Below are positions 47,501 to 59,500 of a stretch of DNA of 64,000 nucleotides, one piece after another (position 1 is the stretch's first letter; each line of letters opens with the position of its first letter). The stretch lies in the NCBI GenBank assembly GCA_963978905.1, contig OZ022259.1, forward strand, positions 55,694,727 through 55,758,726, in the 5' to 3' direction. Under the pieces are notes generated by a model that saw only the letters and a program-made list of their open reading frames with translations, ran no database searches and had not been told where the DNA came from. The translations under genes and the position numbers were made by a program. This DNA is from Trichostrongylus colubriformis (lineage: Eukaryota > Nematoda > Chromadorea > Rhabditida > Trichostrongylidae).

Positions 47501-50500
47501 AGTCAGATTTGTTTCATTGAACACGTAGTTCGGTGGGGGAATTTTTCAGCTATGAGCACTGCCCTTACTCCATTCTTGTAAACTGTCTTTTCTATTTTTT
47601 AAAAATCCTTCGCTCGAAGTTTATGCCCGGCGCACTCGTTCTTCATGCAGACTGAATTTCAAATATTTTTTGTTCTGTCTGTCTGTGTGCCTGTCCATTC
47701 GTCGCCTAATGCATTCTAAAGTGAGCTGCAGCCAAGAGAGGTCGCGCAACTTAGGATTAGGTAAGGGCGACATAAGAGCACGTAAGAGCTAAGTCTAACT
47801 TCGTCCACCGTGGGCGGGCTTGCACTGAAATGGTCGGTGCTCAAATTAAGTCCGCGCTTGGGTGCAAAAATCGGGCAAGGTGGGAATGGACCTGAGAGTT
47901 TGGGCAATAAGATTGGGTAGGGACTGGCCTAAGTTCACTTCCCATATATTCATCACCATAAATTAGAAGTTAGGTGTGTTTATTTGTTAATGTGTGTCTA
48001 TCTGTCTGTTCGTCGCATAATGCATTCTTAACTGAAGTGCAGCCTGTAAAGGTTGGACAAGTTAGGATGGTGTAGGGACTAACCTATGTGTAGGGAGAAC
48101 AGAAGTACTAAACCTAGCTACACTTACCGTGGGCGGGACATGCTCGCTAATCGATGGGTGCTTAAATTTAAGTCCACGCTTGGGTTCCATAAATTGGGAA
48201 GGTCAGGAATGGACCCTGTTGAGGTCGCGCAAGTAAGAACTGGGTAGGGGCTCACCAAGTACGGATCACTCAAGAAGCACGTTAGGAATAGGCTCTGTAG
48301 GGATCGGGCAAGTTAGGATTCCGTAGGGGCCAACCAAAAAGTGCAGAGCACATAAGAACTAAGCCTAGCTCCGTCTACCGTTGGCGGGGCTTGCACTAAA
48401 ATGCCCAATACGCAAATTGAAGTCCTCGCTCAAGTTCCAAAAATAGCCCAAGCGTCGGGAAGAGGTAAGCTGAGGCGAACCGCGATCTATTGGGTTGAGG
48501 AATAAGTCCCCGCGGTTTTTTCTAACTCCGTTTTTCACAATGTTTCCTTCATCTTTTGACAAAGTTTATACAAGTTATCTATAGAGCTTTTTTTGCTCTA
48601 CAAAATAATGCTATCTGTTTTTCGATTCTTCCGACTACCTAATATTTATGAGGTTTGGAAATGAAGTGAGCTGAAGGCAAAAAATTGGCACTTGCGCACC
48701 TCATTTTTCTCGCCTACCATCGAGATCAAAAAATGTTGGTGTATATGTATTGATAGAGCTTTTCCAGCTCTACAGAATGGCACTACCATTTATTTGAATC
48801 GCTCAACTTTTTGCTCTTTTTAAGACTCACGCAGTACTCGCAAAAGTGTGCACTTTGATTATCTCCTCTTCCTCACCTACCTTTGAGATTGGAGATATGT
48901 ACATACATGCATTCGATAGAGTTTTCGTGCTCTACAAGATGATACCACCCTTCTTTCGTATCCTCTCGTATTTTAGCATGTAGCAATAAGTTTTTACCTG
49001 TTTTTCAATTCAAAATTGCGTTATGAAAATAAATTGCGAAATTCAAAACAAAATTGCGTAATGAAAATAAATTTTTTGGCAGACTGTTTTATATCATTCG
49101 ATAACGCTCTTTTTACTCTACAAAATAGTGCTTACGATTTTTTGTTGAAATTGATTTTTGCCATTTTTTAGATCATTTAAAAGTCGACGAAATCGAGCAT
49201 TTTTGGCACCATGTGATGAAAATGCTTGACTTCGTCGACTTTTAAATGGTCTAAAAAATGTAAAAAATTGATTCGAACAAAAACCGTAAACACTATCTTG
49301 TAGAGCGGAAAGAGCTCTATCGAGTGATACAAAACATTCTGCCGAAAAAATTCATTTTCATTACGCAATTTCGAATTGAAAAACAGGTAAAAGCATATTG
49401 CTACATGCTAAAATATGAGAGGATGCAAAAGAAGGGTGGTATCTTCTTGTAGAGCAAGAATAGCTCTATTGAATGCATGCATGCACATCCTCTCCAATCT
49501 CAATGATAGGAGAGGAAGAGGAGATAACCAAAGTGCACACTTTTGCGAGTTTTGCATTTGTGAGCCTTAAAAACAGCAAAAAGTTGAGCGATTCAAATAA
49601 GTGATAGTGCCATTCTGTAGAGCTGGAAAAGCTCTATCAAAACATATACACCAACATTCTTTGATCTTGATGGTAAGCGAGATAAATGAGGTGCGCAAGT
49701 GCCAATTTTTTGCCTTCAGCTCACTTCATTTCCAAACCTCATAAATATTAGGTCGGAAGAATCGAAAAACAGATAGCATTATTTTGTAGAGCAAAAAAAG
49801 CTCTATAGATAACTTGTATAAACTTTGTCAAAAGAGGAAGGGAACCTTGTAAAAAAGGGGTTGAATAAAACCGCGGGAACTTATTCCTCAACCCAATAAT
49901 TGTGCTGTTGAAAGAGATATCAGAGAGTATGGCGTGTTTTAGATTGACGTTACTTACCACGAAGTAGCAATTCCTCTCCAGGATGGTCCATAGACCGGGT
50001 CAAAGTGAAATTATCGGTTTATGCGCAAAGAACAGTAACGGTTTCTGAACCGAATCCTCAAGTAGTGGAGTCGCAGAAGCATTAGCTACCGATTGGCTGA
50101 TCAAAGTTGCCAATTCTGCGCGAAGGAATTGAAATTAAAGGCATGCGCTGTCAGATGTAAGGGTGTGTCATCAAAAGTAGAGGCATGGGCTATCAAAGGA
50201 ACAAAGGGTTCAAGAGACGGTGAATACGGCGAGTAACTCATTTCTGATGGTCTTAAGCCACTTTAGCTATGCTAGTGCGGCAAGCCGAGAGTAACTTTTC
50301 CACTCCTTATGGAGTCTGCGCAGCCGGTCCGGTCCTCGGTCAAAATAATCTAATGGGCTTAGTCTGTCTGTCTGTCACGAAATATCTGAAGGGCAACCTG
50401 TATAGGACAGGTCAGTTACGGTATAGCTAGTGCATGGGTGAAAAAGCAAATAGCCCACTTGACCAAAGCCAAAAGGCACGGACGCGGGGAGAAGCTGGGA

Positions 50501-53500
50501 TGTGAGCGTACATTAGGCTTGATCTGTCTTTCCGTCTGACCGTCTGTCACGAGATTCAGAACTACTGGAGGACAAATTCAAAGGTCCGGTTAGTTTCAAC
50601 TCGAGGCACTTCCGCAGCGATTAGAGCGCATCCTGCATGGGCAGCGTTCACTGCAGAAATGCTTTGTTCGGGATGAATGCAGCTCGAAGCCGGGGGAATG
50701 GATCATCGAAAAGTAAGAAACACCGCGCCTACTAAGAACTATGAAGCAATCGGCACTCAGACCAAAAAGTTTTATTTCAGTTCCGAAACGTCGGAAAGAC
50801 TGGTTAGCAGAAAGCGATGAGATTCTGAAGGGGACGGAAGAAGCTTATCCATAGTAGGGCAGAGAGTGTCTTCATGGACGGTGCCTAAAAAAAACGTGGT
50901 TGGGCTGCGGTACAGCCTAAATATAAGTAGGTATATAGTAGGACTTTTCCTGTTCCCCAGAAAGAGATCATAGGGAGAGAATGAGATGTTGTGGAAAGTG
51001 ATCATGGGTGTAGAAACGTTAGTTCGAGTACTCATAACCATTTGTTATCGCTCCTTGTTGTCTTATCGGGTATGAATAAGAGTCATGGAAGATGACGGGT
51101 ACATAAACCAGTGAACATGGAGTTATTGGAACAGTTAAAAGCGGTGACAAAGGTATTGAGGGTGATAAAAATTTCAAAGTTACGTTGATGGGGGGTACTG
51201 AAAGTGATGAAGTTTTCAAAGTGAGTCGCCATATGAAAGCTACAATTATGCGAAAATTATGTGGCAAATTCACGGTGAAAGGAGCGCCTATGAGCTTTGG
51301 AAAAGATGCCTTTTTAACAGCTGCTGTCCGTTTCAACGTGGCTCGTCCTTCTTATATTTCGTAAGTCGCCCCTATTTTATCGTGTCTGACCCCGAGATCT
51401 TCGGTGAGAAGAGTGCCTCCTTATGGCCAGCGACTGGTGGTAGAATAATGCAGCTGAATCCATCTATGCTAACAGCTAATGTGGAATGAGCCCGTGCTCT
51501 TCACCGTGTTGTGCGCGCGTTATTGTGCTCTAGCTAAGCCAAGTTGGTCTAACCATATCCATTGTTGAGAAACTGTAATTCAGAACAAGTCACAGAAACC
51601 TCCAGAATTGCAGTAGATAATCAAACTATAGTTGGAATATTGAGAATGTATTTCAAAAGTCCCTTTTTCGTGACCTTGAAAGGGGGTGATCAAACACATC
51701 CAATAGTACTACGATACACATTTTGCTCCTGTTACAAACGAATATTGCAGCAAATCTTTCCTTGTCAGTCGTTATCAGTTCTGATCACCACCCATTGATT
51801 TTCCCTGGTACCCCTCACTATCTCGAACCTGAAAAAAGCGGGATCCTTAGAATGTTGGTACATGAGTATTGGCTTTTCGGTTAAACAGTGGCCTACAGAC
51901 ACTTAGCGGCTTATATACAAGGTGACACAATCAAGGGCGTCAGTGTATCATAATATTTCATAAGCTCTGAATCAGATTCATATGATACTGCAACACTCAT
52001 ATCACGAGATCTCTTCTACGGGTAAGAATACAAGCCTCAAGTTTCTTCATAATTCAGTCGCGTGTTCCACGCAAAATTTCCCATACACATATTATCAGAT
52101 CTTGTCCAAGACCATTTTCACTCATCCCAAAGCGGTACTGCTAGCTCAACAGGCCCTAACTTTGATCAAAAACCGGGGTAGTAAGCGAATGGCACTAGGA
52201 TCTGGCAAATGTGATGGACTTCGGGGAGGCGACGAGGTAAACAAACCAGACGTTTTTGACAATTGGCTCCTACAGTAATTAGGTTTTCGAGGCAGGACCC
52301 ACACACGCTTCCATACGTCCCCTCAGGGTTTTGGGTCTGGTTTGCTTACGCATTCAGGGAAGGAATTATGTTGAGAACAGCCGGTCTGGTTTGCTTACCC
52401 TCTATCAGCAGTCATCCAAACCAGGGTTTTCTTTCAGAAGTGTTAACTGTTCTAACGCATGTACTCCTTTAGAAACCAGCTTTCCTGTTATTGTTGGTTG
52501 ATTTAGTCCCTATTCGAATTTTGCGATTCAGATACGCTGCCAAACCACAACGCGGTAGAGACATTGAGCAAGTATGCAAATCAGACTGTGAAGAAGTAGA
52601 GAAGCGACTCTTGACTCGCCGTTAAAGCGGCTGAAGAGACGCGCGCTTCGCGCGCATTGCACGAGGGGGAAGCCTCGACTCAGGGGCTAAAATGGGTTAT
52701 GGCCAAAAATCGTTGCTGGGGTTGCGGCATAGGTGTGGACATCGACCCCTGTATCGCCTCTGAAGCGGTGCTGCAACGGTAACGTGCCCCGAGGAGGAAT
52801 TGCCTGCGTGCCAACAACCCCACGCATCACCAAAAAATCAGTACCAGGACACGACCGCGAGAAAAATCGTCTTCCGTCCTGATTCTCATCACCACCTCCT
52901 GCTTCTCTCGCCTGCCGATGCAGTGTGTTGAATGTGAGCTCTCACAAGTCTTGCGTAGTACACCCCACTGGCAGTTCGCCATATGCTCCCTCCTACGCGG
53001 AATGCGCAGACAGAGCAACGAAACTCTTCGCCTTTGCAAGCTTGATCATGTCTCGCTTCGCTAAGCTATCGGCTTTTAGTTGTGTGTGATAGGGGACGGT
53101 GCCTAGCCTTTGGAATTGCATTGTGTCTCTTGTAGTTTTCTTCTGTGTTTTGAATCTTTGTTAACTACATGGCTTTGTCTTTTGTGACTTTGCGTAGTAA
53201 TTTCTTATGTACTGCTTCCTATGGTATTAGATGTATGCTTCCTGGTGCGATCAAAAGGGTAACCTGTTTACGGTTCAGCTATGCCCTTATTGTTCGAACT
53301 AATTTCTCAGCTAGCATATAGGGATTTCCCTCATCAGCTGCCACTCTGCTATGGCCTCTGCTTTTACCTAGCCTGCCATTTCCACGTGAGTGGCCGGTAT
53401 ACCCGTGTCTCGGAGTTGCGGCAAGCTCCTATGACCCCTCTCGGCAAAGGGCATCACAGCCGGCTGGTGTAGGTTTCAGTTGAAGGTCTGGTGGCGCGGC

Positions 53501-56500
53501 CGCTGGTGAATGGAGATTTTTACTAGCATTGACCGGCAGTATATCTCCTAGTCCGTTGAAGCGTTCATTTTTCGAGTGGCGTACTCCAACCTCAGCCCAT
53601 GAGCTGCTTTCTGCTCAAAGGAGCCATTCACCTAATGCTTTCCCAATAGGTTGAATTTCTTTGTTACTTGGTTTCTTTTATTTGTTTTTCTTTTCTGTGT
53701 TCTTTTTTTTTTATTTTGGAGCATTCTTCTTGTTGATACTCCCCCTTGGTAACGGTATGTCGCTTGACATATCAAATAAGTAAATAAATATTTGTGTCAT
53801 ATTCATATTTTTGTTGATTTTTACTTCGCTATCTACAAAAATTGGTTACGCATCATCATCAGCCCTCAGATTATTACTGGTATCCTTTTCCCTCAGATTA
53901 TTACTCGTATCCTTTTGCGGGTATTCCAACATACTATCGGTGTGATATGTCCTACTAGGTATTGGTGACTTCATTTAGTTGCGTTCCATCTCATGGTTAA
54001 AACCGTTAATGGGATTTTTCTCAATAGAGCAAAAGGACTGTGAGGTGCGTGAAATTGCCGGAGTGAATGGTCATATCTCATTGGGTAAGGTTTGCAATTG
54101 TATATTGTGTACTTTATTCCAAGCACTTCGTTTAGTAGAACCTACGCAGTCACTGGGCAACAAATGAAGTAGAAAGAAACGGCACAGTTTGTGTGGCGGA
54201 ACACTAATTATTGGGCAATTACTTTGGACTTGGGGACATCTTATATAGTACATTATTAATTAATAATTAAATAAATTAGAAATAATTTAAGAATTAGGAA
54301 ATAAGAGACTTCAGATCAGTGCCACTCGATATCGACCGCTTAGTAGCGGGAACAAATATAATTCCAACATTAGATGCAGTCTGACCACGATACCAAACTC
54401 ATAGCGATAGCCTCAATATTTCAGATCTCCTTATGCATGCAAAAAAAGAACAGCAGAAGCTTGCCAAGCAACTTTCTCAGCCAGCTGTAGCTGTGAGTTT
54501 CTATAGTTATATTCAATGGAGCCAAAATTTGTGAAGTCCATTAGCACTGCAGTCACATGAGAATTCCGAATATACATAAATTTTGATTTCATACCAATGA
54601 AGGTAGCAGCTCGTTGAATGTTGAAGAGTAACGTGCCTTCGCTGACTTGTCACTAGCGAGAGGTAGATGGTAGATGATACCCATATTCATGTATGATCCT
54701 GCACAAATAGTATTAATGTCCATTTAGCAAGTCACTTCCTCCGCACTGATATAAGTTCTGAAACTTTGGGCGGCATTCATAATTGCTGCCGGCACCGGCG
54801 ACGTCAGCAATTTGACGCCGTCGCCGCCGATGCTAGCATCGGTGGGCAAAGTTAAATGCTGTCGTGAACTTCACCAACGGGTGTGCACCCATTGTCTGGA
54901 AAGTGTACGGTAGGATAATCGAGAGTCACTTCGCTTCCCACCTCGCTCCTCCTCGTCCCACCTGTAGGGATCCATTTGATGACAAGTATTGGACCCATTT
55001 AAAAATGTGAGTCTATGATTTCAGTCATATATCTGTCTTTATTATTTCATCTCTATTAAGACCCCCTTCCCACCGTTGATCCAAGTGTGTAAGGCACAAT
55101 CGAAGAGGGGCAAGCCACGTTGAAAGGAGCGGCAGCAGTTGGAGGAGTCTCTTCGTGAGCTCGGAGACGCTCCGTAGTAGTAGTACTTTTGAGATTGAAA
55201 TCTTCGAGAGGGCGTGCATGTATCAGTTCTAGAAGAAATATTGGCCTTAACTGAATGCCGAGGGATACACCTGATTGTAACACATAACTACACAATGGTA
55301 ACCAGGGACAAACAGCTACTTAGTGAGTGTGGTACTAATATTGGAATTATGGCGGAGCTAGGGTTAGGACTTAGGTACTCGGTACACATGGGTTGGTTAG
55401 CCCCTACCCAATCCTTACCTGCCCGACCTCGACAGGCCCCTGCCTAACTTGCTTGTTGTGTGCTCCCTACACTTTGGTCAGTCCCTACCCAGTCCCCAGT
55501 TCTTACTCTTTACTTGCGTGACCTCAACAGACTCACTAACCTTCCCGATTTTTGGAACCCAGGCGAGGACTTAAATTTGAGCACATCGATTTCGGCGCAA
55601 GCCCCGCCCATGGAGGGCGGAACTAGGCTTAGTTCTTATGTACTCTGTACGCTTGGGTCAGCCCCTACCCAATTCCAACTTGCCCGACCTCTCCAGGCTG
55701 CAGTTCAGTTAAGAATGCATTATGCGGTAAGCGGACAGACAGACAGACACACACACAGACAAACAAGCACACCATACTTCTGGTTTATATAGAGAGTATG
55801 ATTTTACGCGCAAGCCCCGCCCACGGTGGGCGGAGCCAGGCTTAGTTCCTATGTGCTCTGTACGCTTGGGTCAGCCCCTACCCAATTCCAACTTGCCCGA
55901 CCTCTCCAGTCTGCAGTTCAGTTAAGAATGCATTATGCAGTAAGCGGACAGACAGACAGACACACACACAGACAAACAAGCACACCATACTTCTGGTTTA
56001 TATAGAGAGTATGATTTTACGCGCAAGCCCCGCCCACGGTGGGCGGAGCCAGGCTTTGTTCCTATGTGCTCTGTACGCTTGGGTCAGCCCCTACCCAATT
56101 CCAACTTGCCCGACCTCTCCAGGCTACAGTTCAGTTAAGAATGCATTATGCGGTGAGCGGACAGACAGACACACACACAAACAAACAAGCACACCATACT
56201 TCTGGTTTATATAGAGAACATAGAAGGAATCCTACCGTTAACTGCAGAAGAGCGAATACAACAAGTGAGAAATAATGGAAAAGAAAAGAATAACCTGGCG
56301 AGCCAAGTACAGTCCTTATCGCGAAGATAGGGTAGGCGGGTCACATGCAGTTCGTTGCGCGCACGGCTGCGACCGCGACAAGACGGAGTTGGAAGGCCGG
56401 TGATTTGTTCCCACCGTAACCCTGTTTAAAGGACGCATACGCGTCCTTTAAAGGAACCGGAAGGGGTCCGAAACAAGAGAAAGATGCAAACAAATGAGCA

Positions 56501-59500
56501 TTTTGTAACGAACGCAGAAGGTTAGAAGCGATAGTCGGTGAAAAAACCCGAATTCAAAAGTGCATCGCGCGGTGTGTATTCGCGCCTCATTCGCACCATC
56601 GCACTGACTTTCCGAGTTACCCGCTGCAGGAGACGGGCCGCAGGCCAACGTTAATTGTAGCACCCGACTCCCGGCGTAGTGGAGTGGCCATTCCCACTAC
56701 ATTAGCATTCATGTAAGTACATCTAGAAACAATATAAGAAAGAACAAAGTAAAAAGTAAAGAGAAAAAACAAATTTCTAATAGAAACATCTCATTTTGGC
56801 ACCATGCCAAGGCGTCAAACTGGCGAGCTTGTGCAATGGCGGCCACTTAAACTCGCCCACACTACGTCTGTTCTACCGTAAGCCAAAATTATCCCCTTCT
56901 GGTGTCTTTAAAGTTCTTGCCATCAGCACGGTCCCTTGAACACGGTGGAAGTTGAGATTGTCGAAGATGAGACAGATGTTTTGACTGATGCTTTTTCATG
57001 TAGGAGGAGGGAATATGAATTTAAGCCTAAGCCTAGAGAGGGAAGGAGCTTCGACGTCGGTAAAAAGCATCTGTCTCATCTTCGACAACCCCAATTTCCA
57101 CCATGTTTAAAGGACCGTGCTGGTGGCAAGATCTTCAAAGGACGCGTTTGCGTCCTTTGAACAGGGTTACGGTGGGAACAAATCACGGCCTGCGGAATCC
57201 GACTTGTGCGACCGCGTGCGTGTACGACTTGTGCGCCGGTGGGTGATCAGCTGATTTCGCTGCTGCTTTTCATATTTCCTGATATTGTCGACTTCACACG
57301 CACCTTTTCGAAAAGGTAGGTTTGTTTTTATGATAATGTGCTTGTTTAGTAATGGTATTGCGTGATTTAAATGTCTAATGCGGCATTATGTGGTGTTTTT
57401 TCTTTTTTTTTGTGTTCATGTGTCATTGTTTTTAATCTATATATTTCTATACGACCTAGTTTTCATCGCAGTGTCATTGATGTGTCCTTATTTTTGTCAA
57501 GGACTCTCTTTGACATTGTTTTGAAGACTTTGGTCACTATAAAGCATGAATATGCTGTGATTTTGGTGATATGGTGAGTTTTATGTTTCTTTCCGAATAT
57601 TCTTGCTTTATTTGACCCGTTCTTCCTTCGCGTGTCTTTGACGTGCTCTTGTGATCATAAGGAACACTCTTTGACACCGTTTCGGTGGACGTGGTCCCTC
57701 TGAGCCAAGTTTTCGCATGCACTTACTATTTTTTTCGCACACACTTCTGTATTTGTCATCATTGTTTCTTTTCTTGTTCGGCCTGTTCAGCACAACATTG
57801 TCTTTGACATGACCTCATTGTTGTCGGGGAAAATGTCTGACACTGTCCTGATGAACGCGGCCGATTTGGAACAAACTTCAGTTAAGGTTGCACTACACTC
57901 GCCTTTTGTTGAGCAGTGCCGTGAGTTTTCTACTTTAATTTTTGTTTGTTCTTTTTTTTATTTCACATTAGTTTCGATGCATTGTCTTCGATGAGCCTTC
58001 CTGTTTGTCGGAGGCCCTCTTTAACACTGTTTTGAAGCCTACAGTGTAATTGAGCGTGCTTTTTTAACGTTTACACGCACTATCTACGACATTCATCGTT
58101 TTTTGGTGACTAGGGCATAGTTTTTAAATTGTTTTCAGTTTCCATTTTGTGGATACCCAGTGAATGATTTCCAAAAAATGGCAAATATTTCCATAATCCA
58201 TTTTGTGGATACCCAGTGAATTATTTCCAAAAAATGACAAATACAGAAGTGTGTGCGAAAAAATAGTAAGTGCATGCAAAAACTTGGCTCAGAGGGACCA
58301 CGTCCTCCAAAATGGTGTCAAAGAGTGTTCCTTATAACCACAAGAGCACGTCAAAGACACGCGAAGGAAGAACGGGGCAAATAAAGCAAGAATATTCTAA
58401 CAGAAACATAAAAACTCACCATATCACCAAAATCATAGCATATTCATGCTTCAAAGTGATCAAAGTCTTCAAAACAATGTCAAAGAGAGTCCTTGACAAA
58501 AATAAGGACACATCAATGACACTGCGATGAAAACTAGGTCGTATAGAAATTTATAGATTAAAAACAATGACATATGAACACAAAAAAAAGAAAAAAAACA
58601 CCACATAATGCCACATTAGACATTTAAATCTTGCAATACCATTACTAAACAAGCACATTACCATAAAAACAAACTTACCTTTTCGAAAAGGTGCGTGTGA
58701 AGTCGACAATATCAGGAAATATGAAAAGCAGCAGCGAAATCAGCTGATCACCCACCGGCGCACAAGTCGTACACGCACGCGGTCGCAGCCGCGCGCGCAA
58801 CGAACTGCATGTGACCCGCCTACCCTATCTTCGGGATAAGGACTGTAGTTAGCTGTTCGAATTCTAATTTGAAACGCGCCAGTTCGGATCCCAGCTGAAC
58901 ATGCTTTTTCGCATTTTTTCGGAAATGTTCTCTGGACATTATAAACATAAACATAAACAACCTGTAAACAGAGGTCTGCATTGCTTGCGCACTTAATCTT
59001 GCTGCGAAAGGGCATGATGAAGAAATGAGTCAATTTTGAAAGATTTGTAATGCACATTTCCTTTTTATTGCCTGTATCGGGCGGATTCTGCATAGTAAAT
59101 CTATCAGTCGTAATCTATCAGTCCCTCGCAAAACAATGTGCAATGCCCTTATGGTGGGTTCCGAAGAAAGGTCACTCCTATGCTGAAGACGACATCATGG
59201 ACATGGATACACTGTGGAAATAAGACGAAGAGTATTTTCACGTGACTGAAATTTGGGCAATACATATACTTCAAAGGGGTACACATCGTTATGTCGGGAT
59301 TCCCATGGCTACGTCGCGCCCGTGACGCCTTCGGCAGCAGTTGCTACAGCCGGTTGGAATTCCGTTCTCAATGCCATGAGCTAATGTTGTGAAGTTTCTT
59401 AGGAGTTCGTAGTTCTGGAATTTGCGGATTTGCAGAATTGCGGATCATGTGGAGAAGGACTGAATAGGTATCGACTGGGAAAATTGCGCTTTTCACAAAA

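Larger units (their letters stand above)
56303..58852. mobile_element. Large foldback FB3 with a second foldback nested in its left arm
   Basis: The left arm (56303-56397 plus 57191-57760) and right arm (58240-58852) are inverted copies: CAGTCCTTATCGCGAAGATAG against CTATCTTCGGGATAAGGACTG, and CACACGCACCTTTTCGAAAAGG against CCTTTTCGAAAAGGTGCGTGTG. The left arm is interrupted by a separate foldback (56398-57190) with ends GTGATTTGTTCCCACC / GGTGGGAACAAATCAC. Both arms carry mirrored ORFs; none is a gene. Confidence 0.82.
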
